Source: Halorussus sp. MSC15.2
Lineage (GTDB): Archaea > Halobacteriota > Halobacteria > Halobacteriales > Haladaptataceae
NCBI RefSeq assembly: GCF_010747475.1
Contig: NZ_VSLZ01000001.1
Span: 744,001-808,000, forward strand
Length of the DNA stretch: 64,000 bases
Reading direction: 5' to 3'
Part shown: positions 37,570-45,729 of the stretch, in pieces
Position numbering within the stretch: position 1 is the stretch's first letter
Layout: every line of letters starts with the position of its first letter
Notes under the pieces: generated by a model
What the model saw: the letters and a program-made list of their open reading frames with translations, nothing else
What the model was told of the DNA's origin: nothing
The model's database searches: none
Made by a program: the position numbers and the translations under genes

Positions 37570-37625
37570 ACCAATGTACTTCTTCGTCTTACAATGAACA
37601 CAATCGTACATCGACTTAAAGGTGT
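37570..37625 (-). promoter_or_regulatory. trp operon promoter with two TGTAC-type boxes
   Basis: On the minus strand, CTTTAAGTC at about 37613-37621 is a good TATA box about 55 bases before the trpD start. Two partial TRP-box-like sequences lie at 37575-37580 (TGTACT on the plus strand) and 37605-37610 (CGTACA), in mirror arrangement on either side of the predicted start of transcription. TGTACA is the box bound by TrpY in a methanogen; whether haloarchaea use it is not shown here. Confidence 0.45.
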
Positions 37626-37629
37626 CGGG

Positions 37630-37980
37630 GTGGGGAACGGGGCGTCGGTGGGACCGCGCCATCGGTTGTGCGACGGAGTACGCTCAATGCAGATATCTCC
37701 TCGGCGTTCGCAGTTGGTATTGACTGGCTATCGGGTACGGAGGTGTCCGAACACCGTGTTTGGTCTCGGGTGTAGCTAGTCTCGCTGAATCGCCCGGCGT
37801 ACGAGGTGGGAAGCTCCGTCGTCCCAGAGTCTCTCCGGTACGTACGCGGTCCGCCGAGTCTGCCTCACGCCGAAACCGACGACCCTCATCGAAAAATCGC
37901 CAGAACGCGTCCGAATCCGAAAGGTTCAATTATCCCCCGGCCAAACGAAGAAATGCGTCCAACGGAGGCCGCACCAACAT
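37630..37980. other. Intergenic region between the trp operon and tRNA-Val
   Basis: No convincing gene is seen. Near 37926-37934 a TATA-like caattatcc lies about 50 bases before tRNA-Val and may be its promoter. The rest shows short palindrome-like words (gaggtgtccgaacacc and similar), but nothing I can name. Confidence 0.35.
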
Positions 37981-38054
37981 GGGTTTGTGGTCTAGTTGGT
38001 TATGACACCTCCTTGACATGGAGGAGGCCGGCAGTTCAAATCTGCCCAAACCCA
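37981..38054 (+). tRNA. tRNA-Val (GAC)
   Basis: The 74-base gene folds as a cloverleaf: acceptor GGGTTTG/CAAACCC plus A, D arm GTC...GAC, anticodon stem CCTCC/GGAGG around TTGACAT (anticodon GAC), and T arm GGCAG TTCAAAT CTGCC. No intron is present. A Pro- or Ile-type reading is excluded by the anticodon. Confidence 0.95.
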
Positions 38055-38197
38055 CTCCGTTTTTCACTTCGCCAAATCTGCAAGCAGTCGCTGCTTCGGT
38101 CATGAATCGAATGCCCAGTTTCGACGACGGAGTATCGTCTTCAGTTAGTTGAAGCGGGAGATTTCTGCCAGTCGAACTCCACGAATCACACTCTGCG

Positions 38198-39049
38198 TTA
38201 CCCGGGCCGGGGGAAGGCGTTGAACGACAACTCGACCGGGGAGAACGGGTCGTACACCGACTGGTGACACTGGCAGTACACCGCGTCGGTCGCGTCGAAC
38301 TTCGCGGCGTCTTTCGAGGAGTTGAACCCGGGCGTGCAACAGAAGTGGGTACACTTGTCGAGCCACGCGATGAAGTCCGATTCGGTGGCCGCACGGAGGA
38401 AGTCGGGGGCGTCACCTTTCGAGGGGAGGTCCGACACCTTCGGCGAGCGCAGCACCTGCACCGGGAGTTCCTGCACGTCCTGTTCGCCCTCCGACTGCGA
38501 GCGCCACGTCGTCTGAGCGGGCTTGCCTGCACCCGCCGACCCGATGTCGTTACTCCACTCCTCGTAGTCGGCGAAGTCGTCCACGTGGAGTTTCTGGCCG
38601 GGTTCGTGGTCGGCCTGCCACTCGTAGAGACCGGGCTTGGACCGCAGGAAGTTGTCTTGGTCGGCGTCGGGCCGTAACCCCTGTGCCGACTGGACGCCGC
38701 AGTACTGGAACCACCGTCCGGTGTACGTGACGCCGCCGATATCCTGTTCGGTAATCGTGACGGTGCTACCGTCCTTCAGTTCCCGCTCTTTGACCTCGGG
38801 CCAGACGCCCTTCAGGTACCCCTCGTCGTCGATGGTGAGGGGGACGAGGGGCATCCCTCGCGGGGCGGGACCGTCGGTGTTCTCGATACCGACGTAGTCC
38901 GTCGGCCCGCCGGTTCCACCGGCCACGGAGGTGGCCGAGTTTAGGACGGCGGTGGCACCGGTACCGACGCTGGCGAGCGTCGCCGAACCGACGACGCCTT
39001 TCACGAACCGCCGTCGGCCGTCCTCGGGTGGGTACTTGTCTGAATCCAT
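38198..39049 (-). CDS. Rieske [2Fe-2S] protein, Tat-exported
   Basis: This protein of 283 residues starts at ATG 39049. GRRRFVKGVVGSATLASVG is a Tat signal that probably stays as an N-terminal membrane anchor. The cluster ligands are in KCTHFCC (Cys, His) and VYCQCHQS (Cys, His), with the extra Cys of both boxes likely forming the family disulfide. It is the Rieske-type subunit of a bc1-like respiratory complex, passing electrons at the outer membrane face. No cytochrome b or other partner gene is next to it, so its complex must be encoded elsewhere or it acts with another oxidase. Confidence 0.9.
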   Translation of the reverse strand: MDSDKYPPEDGRRRFVKGVVGSATLASVGTGATAVLNSATSVAGGTGGPTDYVGIENTDGPAPRGMPLVPLTIDDEGYLKGVWPEVKERELKDGSTVTITEQDIGGVTYTGRWFQYCGVQSAQGLRPDADQDNFLRSKPGLYEWQADHEPGQKLHVDDFADYEEWSNDIGSAGAGKPAQTTWRSQSEGEQDVQELPVQVLRSPKVSDLPSKGDAPDFLRAATESDFIAWLDKCTHFCCTPGFNSSKDAAKFDATDAVYCQCHQSVYDPFSPVELSFNAFPRPG

Positions 39050-39228
39050 CGGGACCGTTCGGAGGTCCGCCCGATAGTGTTGTATAGGTGATGAATGGTT
39101 CCAGACGGCTTGTAACTATAGAAAATTTTAAGTTTAGTTTTCGACTTCAGCGGTAGAGAGGGCACCGCGAACCGCGTAGGCGGCGCCTGAAGTCGCGATA
39201 GGGACGACCAACCGACGAGAGGAGAGGG

Positions 39229-39789
39229 CTACCCGAGTTCGTGCTCCGCGTCGCACATCGCCCGGAGTCGTCCGTAGGTCTCGTCGGCTATCACGTCCGG
39301 GTTCGCGCAGTAGACGCCGCGCACGTCCTGCGTACGGACTCGACTGGTCAAGGTCTGGAAAAAGCGACTCACGCGCGCGTCTTCGGTGTACGTGAGGAGG
39401 ACGCCGAGCGCGTCTGTCAGGACCCACCCGCGACCGGGTTCGACGTACTGCATCGCGTCGGAGAACCGCATGGCCAGTCCGGTCAGGTCGTCGGGATTGA
39501 CTGGGTCGGTCGTCCAGAGGTCGCCCTCGTACTCGTCGGTCGCGGGAACCACCGGGACGACGCCGACGTTGGCGGGGTCGTGTCCGGCGCGTTCGAGGCG
39601 CGTCTGGAGTCGGTTCGGGTGGTCCCGTGCCGAGACCACGAGGAGATTGTCGAACGCGCGGTCGGGCAGGGCGGAGACCGGGTCGGCGTCCGCCGGCGTG
39701 CGGACGAGCGTCTGCGTTCCGGCCGCGAGCGGGCCGTCCGTAAGTTCGTCGTCGGCCGTGACTTCGTCGGACCGCACTGCCTCCTCCAT
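39229..39789 (-). CDS. DUF7504-family protein (RecA/KaiC-like fold)
   Basis: This protein of 186 residues starts at ATG 39789. FDNLLVVSARDHPNRLQTRLERAGHDPANVGVVPV, then DLTGLAMRFSDAMQYVEPGRGWVLTDALGVLLTYTEDARVSRFFQTLTSRVRTQDVRGVYCANPDVIADETY fit the haloarchaeal DUF7504 family, a degenerate RecA-like ATPase fold with no Walker A. It lies two bases after the stop of the neighbouring DUF7344 gene, so the pair is probably one transcript. The role is unknown, perhaps linked to signal transduction. Confidence 0.75.
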   Translation of the reverse strand: MEEAVRSDEVTADDELTDGPLAAGTQTLVRTPADADPVSALPDRAFDNLLVVSARDHPNRLQTRLERAGHDPANVGVVPVVPATDEYEGDLWTTDPVNPDDLTGLAMRFSDAMQYVEPGRGWVLTDALGVLLTYTEDARVSRFFQTLTSRVRTQDVRGVYCANPDVIADETYGRLRAMCDAEHELG

Positions 39790-39791
39790 GT

Positions 39792-40460
39792 CTACGAGTC
39801 CTGAATTTCCGGCGGCGTCTCGCCCGCTCCGCTCGCGTGGCGCGCGTAGTACGTGTGCGCGACCGCTATGGAACCGAAGGCGGCCACGATGACGGTCGCC
39901 AGTACGACGTCGGGGACCGCTCCGAGCGGCGGGAGACCGAGCCACGCGCCCGTGAGGAGACCGAGACCTCCGACGGCGAGTCCCAGATACCAGTTACACC
40001 ACGGGATATCTGGTCGGGATTCGAGGTCGAGATACACGTCGAGTTGTTCGGCCGCGTCCGAGAGTTCGACGATACCGCGATTCTGGTTGTACTCCACAAT
40101 GCCCGCGTCGTCTAACTTGGGGAGGTGGGACTGGTACAGCGCAGTGTATACCCGTTTGCGTTCTGCGGCGGAAATCGCGTCTACCGTGATATCGTTCTCC
40201 CACGCCGCCACCTGCTCGGCCAACTCGGACAACTGGACCGAGTCGTCCGCGCGACGGAGATAGTGGAGAGCGTACCGTCGTCGTCGATTCTTGAGAACGT
40301 CGAAGACGAGATCGCGCGAGAGTTCCTCCTCGGTCTGCTCGTCGTCCTCTGAGTCGACGATATCGGAGACTTGCGATTCCGCGACAGCCGAATCCTGCTG
40401 GTCCGGAGTCTCCTCCGGTTCGGTGCTTTCTGTTCCGGATGAGTCACCAATGGTGCTCAT
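39792..40460 (-). CDS. DUF7344 winged-helix protein with C-terminal membrane helices
   Basis: This protein of 222 residues starts at ATG 40460. After an acidic stretch of about 45 residues, LVFDVLKNRRRRYALHYLRRAD and YQSHLPKLDDAGIVEYNQNRG form the DUF7344 winged helix. The C-terminal third has two hydrophobic helices (LAVGGLGLLTGAWLGL and VVLATVIVAAFGSIAVAHTYY). A membrane-bound DNA-binding regulator is therefore suggested. It is followed at a gap of two bases by the DUF7504 gene, a pairing that may be functional. Confidence 0.8.
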   Translation of the reverse strand: MSTIGDSSGTESTEPEETPDQQDSAVAESQVSDIVDSEDDEQTEEELSRDLVFDVLKNRRRRYALHYLRRADDSVQLSELAEQVAAWENDITVDAISAAERKRVYTALYQSHLPKLDDAGIVEYNQNRGIVELSDAAEQLDVYLDLESRPDIPWCNWYLGLAVGGLGLLTGAWLGLPPLGAVPDVVLATVIVAAFGSIAVAHTYYARHASGAGETPPEIQDS

Positions 40461-40610
40461 TACTATGCCACCCCTTGCTCGTAACCCAGCATGGATAAGA
40501 CACATCGCCCGGATTAGTCTTTGTTATTCACCATTTACCCGTTAGAAACCGTTGCTTACGAACAGTTGCACGTCCGTTCCAGCCACTCGCCGTCCCGCGG
40601 TAACCGCCGC

Positions 40611-41057
40611 TTACCCCCGGTTTTCGACCGTTCCAGACGACGGATGTCGCTCGTCGGTCTTGCGGAGGGTCTCGTGTATTCCCAGAACGAGCGCCGGAAC
40701 GACCACCATGAACAGATGTTCCTCTATCGGGATACCGAGGAGTTCTACCCCGGTCCGAAGGGGAATCTCGAACACGCCGATACGGAGGGTGTACCAGTCC
40801 CACACGTAGGCGATTGGATAGAGCGCGCCGATAGTCCGGGCGGCCTGAACCAACGCACCGGCCCGGTAAAGGAGTCCTACCGCCACGGTTCCCCAGACGA
40901 CTTCGGTCAGGAGGTAGGTGTACTGGCCGAACGCGGCACCGATGTCGGGTATCACTCGACCGAGTACGGTCGGCGTCGGCAAAAAACTCCGGTCGGAGGC
41001 GGACTCGGCCGTCGTACCCCCGGATTCCCGAACTTCGATAACTCTGCTAAGTTTCAT
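40611..41057 (-). CDS. Single lycopene-cyclase-type domain membrane protein
   Basis: This protein of 148 residues starts at ATG 41057. After a polar lead of about 40 residues, YTYLLTEVVWGTVAVGLLYRAGALVQAARTIGALYPIAYVWDWYTLRIGVF then GIPIEEHLFMVVVPALVLG match the lycopene cyclase (CrtYc/CrtYd type) repeat, including the EEHLF signature. Most haloarchaeal lycopene cyclases carry two such repeats in one chain; here only one is present. It could be one half of a two-subunit cyclase or a related protein with another use. No carotenoid gene is next to it. Confidence 0.7.
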   Translation of the reverse strand: MKLSRVIEVRESGGTTAESASDRSFLPTPTVLGRVIPDIGAAFGQYTYLLTEVVWGTVAVGLLYRAGALVQAARTIGALYPIAYVWDWYTLRIGVFEIPLRTGVELLGIPIEEHLFMVVVPALVLGIHETLRKTDERHPSSGTVENRG

Positions 41058-41086
41058 TATCACAGGAGACGTAGGTTCACGTGACG

Positions 41087-42229
41087 ATGGACATCGCTGA
41101 TATAGCAACGACGGACTTCACCGAGTTAGACGCCGCATCGAACGTCGGCAAGGCCCGGTCCGTCTTCGAAGACGAGAACCCGAAAGGCATCATCGTGACC
41201 AAGTCCGGCGAGTACGAGGGGGTCATCACGCAGAAGCAACTGCTCCGCTCTCACATCGAGGACCACACCAAAATCGAGACGCTCACCAAGTCCGCGCCCA
41301 AGGTGGACCGAACCGACGACGTTCGGGACGTCGCGCGTTCGCTCGTGGAAGGCGGTACCAAAGTCGCTCCCGTCTTCGAATCGGGGTCGCTCTGGGGAGT
41401 CGTCAGCGAGGACCTCATCCTCGAAGCGGTGCTCGAGCATCTCGACTCGCTGACCGTCGAGCAGATTTACACCGAGAACGTGATAACCATCGCCGAGGAC
41501 GCGACGCTCGGGCAGGCCATCAATCGCCTGCGCGAACACGGCATCTCTCGACTCCCCGTCGTGGACGAGGACGGCTTCCTGACCGGCGTCGTCACCACGC
41601 ACGACGTCGTGGAGTTCGCCACCCGGAACGTCCAGAAGACCACGCGCGGCGACCGGTCCGGCGAGGGTGACCGACTCCTGGACCTGCCGGTGTACGACGT
41701 GATGTCGAGTCCCGCCACGACCACGCAACTGGACGAGACCGTGCGCGCGGCCGTCGAACGCATGTTCGAGAACGACTACTCCGGACTCGTCGTCACGCCG
41801 GAGGACGACGACCGAGTCGTGGGCGGCGTCATCACCAAGACCGACGTGCTACGGGCGCTGTCGTACACCGAGGAGGAGGTGCTGGACGTCCAGATTACCA
41901 ACGTGAACCTGCTCGACACGCTCAGCAGGGAGTCGATTCGGTCGTCCATCGAGGAGATAACCGAGAAGTACGGCAAGATGCAGGTGCGCCACGCCCACGT
42001 CCGGTTCCACGAACACAAGGAGCGACTCCGCGGCACACCGCTCATCCAGTGTAAGATTCGCCTCCGGACCAACCGCGGACAGGTCGCGGGGTCGGGCGAG
42101 GGATACGGGGCCGAGCAGGCGTTCAACGTCGCTCGCGACAAACTCGAACGCAACGTCCTCGAAGTGAAGGGCGTCGAGAGCGACCGCGAGTATCAGGGGC
42201 AACTCCTCCGGAAACTCGGCGAACTGTAG
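41087..42229 (+). CDS. Multi-CBS-domain protein with ribosome-hibernation-factor-like tail
   Basis: From ATG 41087 this is 380 residues (GTG 41081 is also possible). Residues 1-250 hold up to four CBS motifs: MDIADIATTDFTELDAASNVG, GIIVTKSGEYEGVITQKQL, TVEQIYTENVITIAEDATLG, DLPVYDVMSSPATTTQLDETV and GVITKTDVLRAL. The last 100 residues (RHAHVRFHEHKERLRGTPLI, CKIRLRTNRGQVAGSGEGYGAEQAFNVARDKLERNVLE) look like an HPF/S30AE-type fold that binds the ribosomal small subunit. CBS modules sense adenylates, so energy-state control of ribosome shutdown is a natural inference. Archaeal dimerisation factors with related logic have been reported, but I have not verified identity. Confidence 0.8.
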   Translation: MDIADIATTDFTELDAASNVGKARSVFEDENPKGIIVTKSGEYEGVITQKQLLRSHIEDHTKIETLTKSAPKVDRTDDVRDVARSLVEGGTKVAPVFESGSLWGVVSEDLILEAVLEHLDSLTVEQIYTENVITIAEDATLGQAINRLREHGISRLPVVDEDGFLTGVVTTHDVVEFATRNVQKTTRGDRSGEGDRLLDLPVYDVMSSPATTTQLDETVRAAVERMFENDYSGLVVTPEDDDRVVGGVITKTDVLRALSYTEEEVLDVQITNVNLLDTLSRESIRSSIEEITEKYGKMQVRHAHVRFHEHKERLRGTPLIQCKIRLRTNRGQVAGSGEGYGAEQAFNVARDKLERNVLEVKGVESDREYQGQLLRKLGEL

Positions 42230-42299
42230 GCCTTCGAACGCTCGGTGAATCTCTCGCACTGAGGACCCGGCGAACGCCGACCGCGAACGTCGGCCGACG

Positions 42300-43301
42300 C
42301 TACTTCTCGGGTCGCGGTGCGGCCTTCTGGAGCGCGGTCTCGGCGATGTTTCCGCCGTAGTCCGCGCTCCGCGACAGCGAGTCCACGACGAGACTCAGGT
42401 ACTGGGCGCGCTGGGCGTCCATCTCTCGGATGAGGTCGTCCACCGCGCGGGTGTGTTCGTCCACGCCGCGAACGCGCTCGCGGGCCTCGTTTCCGAGGCG
42501 CGTCGCCTCCTCTCCGTCCTCTTCGAGCAGCGCGTCCATCGCCATCTCGACGATGTTGGCGGCCTCCTCGTGGAGGTCTTCGAGTGCCTCGGCCACGTCG
42601 TCGGGAACCTCGTCGAGGTTGAGGCTCAACTGGCCGATTTTGGCCGCGTGGTCGGCGATGCGCTCCAACTGGCGGGCGCTGGAGTGGTAGTCGAAACACG
42701 TCTCGCGGGGCATGCCGATGTCGGCCGCGGTGCTGGGGTTGCGGAGCGCCGACCGGAACACCCGCGAAATCATGAACCAGAGTCGGTCCACGTCGTCGTC
42801 GCGTTCGATGACGTCCGTGGCGAGACTGTCGTCGTTTTCGACCAGTGCGGTGACCGCGTCCTGTAGCATCGTGGCCGAGACGAGTCGCATCCGGGTGATG
42901 GCGTTGTGAATCGAGAGTTCCGAGGAGTCGAGCAGGTCCTGCAGGACCACTCGGTCGGCCGTCTCTTCGATGACTTCGAGACCCACGAGACCCTGCGTGG
43001 CGTCTCGAACCGTCCGGCGCTGGTCTGGCGTCACGCGCGTCGCTTCGAGGTTGATGATGTCGAAACCGCTGACGTACAGCGTGAACACCGTCCGCATGAG
43101 TTCCGTCCCTTCGAGGTCGGTGATATCGACCGTCCCCTCGACGGTGTCTTGGGCCGAACGCGGCGAGAGCAGCAGCGAGTCACCTTCCGGGTGGAACTCG
43201 ATGCGGTCGCCCGCTTCGATGCCGTTCTCCGTCGCCCATCCCTTCGGGATGGAGACCGTGAACGTGGAACCGCCCGTGACCTGGACCTTCCGGGTTTCCA
43301 T
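42300..43301 (-). CDS. PhoU-domain protein with N-terminal AbrB-type DNA-binding domain
   Basis: This protein of 333 residues starts at ATG 43301. METRKVQVTGGSTFTVSIPKGWATENGIEAGDRIEF is an AbrB/SpoVT-type DNA-binding unit. From about residue 100 on are two PhoU helical repeats (MRLVSATMLQDAVTALVEND, SSARQLERIADHAAKIGQLSLN and later helices). Such fusions are probable regulators of phosphate genes in haloarchaea. It is divergent from pstSCAB with about 270 bases between, so it may control that operon and itself. A TATA-like sequence lies about 40-50 bases before its start. Confidence 0.88.
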   Translation of the reverse strand: METRKVQVTGGSTFTVSIPKGWATENGIEAGDRIEFHPEGDSLLLSPRSAQDTVEGTVDITDLEGTELMRTVFTLYVSGFDIINLEATRVTPDQRRTVRDATQGLVGLEVIEETADRVVLQDLLDSSELSIHNAITRMRLVSATMLQDAVTALVENDDSLATDVIERDDDVDRLWFMISRVFRSALRNPSTAADIGMPRETCFDYHSSARQLERIADHAAKIGQLSLNLDEVPDDVAEALEDLHEEAANIVEMAMDALLEEDGEEATRLGNEARERVRGVDEHTRAVDDLIREMDAQRAQYLSLVVDSLSRSADYGGNIAETALQKAAPRPEK

Positions 43302-43570
43302 ATGTCGATAGCCGAACCGATACACAATAAATCTACTCAAATCTATATACAGGTCGGGCTATTAGACGATATTTCGTGACGGACGTGATTCGGTCTCGGT
43401 GCGAACTCGTTCTTCGGTCGTATCACATCGTCTCCTCTCGGCCTGAGGTGGCTAGTCGTGGGGTCTTGTGACAGAACCCGGTCGAACGACACCGGGTGTA
43501 TGCATGGGTAAGTACGTCTATATAGATATAATAGAAGGGTATTTACTTCGCCTTGGGCAAGTCAATCGTA
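43302..43570. promoter_or_regulatory. Divergent phosphate-regulated promoter region
   Basis: On the pst side, a perfect palindrome TCTATATAGA (43517-43526) within tctatatagatataatag overlaps the likely TATA box. It is flanked by AAGTA (43510-43514) and TACTT (43544-43548), an outer inverted repeat. This is a likely operator-plus-promoter for pstS, about 45-55 bases before ATG 43571. On the other side a TATA-like tatatagattt (minus strand) near 43341-43352 serves the PhoU-AbrB gene. Phosphate control is inferred from the genes, not shown. Confidence 0.55.
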
Positions 43571-44659
43571 ATGCGGGAAAAACCCTCTATCGACCGTCGA
43601 ACCGTTCTGCTTGGAGGGGGTGGCGCTATCGCCTCACTGGCTGGATGTATCAGCACGAGTTCGACACCGCCCGGTAGCCGAGGGCGAGCGACGACGTCGG
43701 GGGAGACCGACGAGTCGTCCTCGGAGCAACTGAAAGCGGGCGGCTCCTCGACGGTGTACCCGATAACGAGCAAAGCCGCGTCGGTGTGGAACTCCAACCC
43801 ACCCGCCGACGACGAGGAGTACTGGGGACCGAGCAAGTACGGTATCGAGACCGACGAACGACTGGCGACCTACTGGGCCGGGAAGTACGGGTTCGAGGCG
43901 TCCGGGTCCACCCCGCCGTTCAAGGTGAACGTCGGTCTGAGCCACTCGGGAACCGGTCTCGAAAAGCTCAAGAAGGGTCTCGTGGATATCGGCAACGCGA
44001 GCGCCCCTGTGAAGGCCGAACTCCCGGACCTGAGCCAGTCGGAGCTGGAGAAGTACACCGACCACGTCGTGGGCGTGGACGCCCAACCTATCGTGGTCAG
44101 CAAGGAGATTCGGGAGGCGGGCGTGGACAAACTGACCGCCGAGCAGGTCCGGGGGATATACACGGGTGAGATAGAGAACTGGTCGGAAATAGACGCCTAC
44201 AGCGGCGAAGACAAAGAGATTCAGGCAATCGGTCGGGCCGAGGGGTCGGGGACCGACACCGCGTTCCGGGTGAACATGCTCGGCGGCCCCGACGCGAAGA
44301 TGGCGGGCGTGGACGTGCGGAAGGGCCAGAACCAGCAGGTCAAGACCATCGTCGCGCGCTCGAACAACGCCATCGCGTACATGGCGCTGGCGTTCGTCAC
44401 CAGCGAAGTCGCCGCCATCAAACTGGAGTTCGACGGCAAGGTGTACGAACCCGGGAAGAACCTCGCCGACGAGAACTACCCCCTCTCGCGTGACCTCCAC
44501 TGTTACACCTACGAGGGCACTTCGGAGAAGGAAGCCGCGTTCCTCCGAATGTTGATAAGCGACTTCGGTCAACAGAACTTCGTCAAGCCGTCGGGGTACG
44601 CGATGCTGACGGACAAACGACGGAAGAACCAACTCGGTAAGCTTCCCGACGCTAAATGA
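43571..44659 (+). CDS. pstS: Phosphate ABC transporter substrate-binding lipoprotein
   Basis: From ATG 43571 this is 362 residues. DRRTVLLGGGGAIASLAGC is a Tat leader with lipobox. The mature protein has the PstS pattern: GGSSTVYPITSKAASVW, SHSGTGLEKLKKGLVDIGNASAPVKA, QPIVVSKEI, LTAEQVRGIYTGEIENWSEI and GRAEGSGTDTAFR, which line the phosphate site. It would bind phosphate outside the membrane. Its stop overlaps pstC by ATGA. An upstream in-frame start at 43553 is less likely because MREKPSIDRR gives a normal leader. Confidence 0.93.
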   Translation: MREKPSIDRRTVLLGGGGAIASLAGCISTSSTPPGSRGRATTSGETDESSSEQLKAGGSSTVYPITSKAASVWNSNPPADDEEYWGPSKYGIETDERLATYWAGKYGFEASGSTPPFKVNVGLSHSGTGLEKLKKGLVDIGNASAPVKAELPDLSQSELEKYTDHVVGVDAQPIVVSKEIREAGVDKLTAEQVRGIYTGEIENWSEIDAYSGEDKEIQAIGRAEGSGTDTAFRVNMLGGPDAKMAGVDVRKGQNQQVKTIVARSNNAIAYMALAFVTSEVAAIKLEFDGKVYEPGKNLADENYPLSRDLHCYTYEGTSEKEAAFLRMLISDFGQQNFVKPSGYAMLTDKRRKNQLGKLPDAK

Positions 44660-45729
44660 TAGGAAGCATCGACACCCGCGTTCGGTCCGCCCGCGCGACG
44701 GTCAGCGACATGGACCGCGGGGCGCAGTTCGTCGACGGCGCGGCTATCGTCTCGGTACTCCTCACGATGGCGGCGTTCCTCGTCGCGCCCGCGTACACGG
44801 TCTTCCCGCTGTTGGCGTTCTTCGCCGTCGCGGCCTACGGGTGGAAATCTCATCAGGCCAACACCGCGAAGCTACTGATGTTCCTGATGACGGCTTCGAC
44901 TATCGTCATCCTCGGTCTCATCACTGTCTACCTCATCTTACGCGCGGTTCCGGTGTTTCAGGCGATGGGACTCGACCTGCTGTTCCGGACCCAACAACCG
45001 CTGTGGAGTACCAGCGAGGGCGTCTACTCGCTTGTGCCGATGATGTGGGGGACGCTCGTGACCACCGTCCTCGCGATGGCAATCGCCGGACCCCTCGGCG
45101 TGGCCGGGGCGCTGTTCATCAGCGAAATCGCGCCCCGGTGGGCGCGGGAGGTCATCAAGCCCGGCATCGAGATTCTGGCCGGGGTCCCCTCCATCGTCTA
45201 CGGGTTCATCGGTTACGTCATCATCAACACGTACATGATGGAGGAGTTGGAGTTGGCGAACTTCGGGAGCCTGTTCGGGGCCGCGCTGGTCATCGGCGTG
45301 ATGGCCCTGCCGACGGTGGTCTCGGTCGCCGAGGACGCCATCGGGAGCGTGCCCGAGTCGATGAAGAGCGGGTCGCTCGCGCTCGGCGCGACCGACTGGC
45401 AGACCATCAAGAGCGTCACCATCCCGGCGTCGTTCTCGGGCGTCTCGGCCGCGGTCCTGCTCGGGGTCGGCCGGGCGGTCGGCGAGACGATGGCCGTCAC
45501 CGTGATGCTCCCCCACCAGCAGGTCCTGCCCGACCCCATCTACGACGTGTTCCGGGGGACCGAGACGCTCACCAGCCTCATCGCGGGGCAGTACGGCGTC
45601 GCCTCCGGGAACCAGATGTCGGCGCTGTTCGCGGCCGGTGTGGTGCTGTTCGTGACGGTCCTCGGACTCAGTATCGCCTCGCAACTCGTGGAAGCGCACA
45701 TGGAGCGGAAACTCGGGGGTAGCCAATGA
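44656..45729 (+). CDS. pstC: Phosphate ABC transporter permease
   Basis: This protein of 357 residues starts at ATG 44656, overlapping pstS. After two N-terminal helices, it has [46 protein letters not shown], then [33 protein letters not shown], the loop that meets the ATPase, and [15 protein letters not shown]. This is the PstC-type permease. It overlaps pstA by ATGA. Confidence 0.94.
   Translation: MIGSIDTRVRSARATVSDMDRGAQFVDGAAIVSVLLTMAAFLVAPAYTVFPLLAFFAVAAYGWKSHQANTAKLLMFLMTASTIVILGLITVYLILRAVPVFQAMGLDLLFRTQQPLWSTSEGVYSLVPMMWGTLVTTVLAMAIAGPLGVAGALFISEIAPRWAREVIKPGIEILAGVPSIVYGFIGYVIINTYMMEELELANFGSLFGAALVIGVMALPTVVSVAEDAIGSVPESMKSGSLALGATDWQTIKSVTIPASFSGVSAAVLLGVGRAVGETMAVTVMLPHQQVLPDPIYDVFRGTETLTSLIAGQYGVASGNQMSALFAAGVVLFVTVLGLSIASQLVEAHMERKLGGSQ

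Noticed and set aside
37500-37611. A possible small leader peptide before trpD (minus strand from 37611) beginning MYDCVHCKTKK
   Set aside because: Its start lies upstream of the predicted transcription start, it contains no Trp codon run, and it continues into trpD in another frame.
37981-38197. A tRNA-Val attachment site for an integrated element
   Set aside because: No integrase gene and no repeat of the tRNA 3' end was seen nearby.
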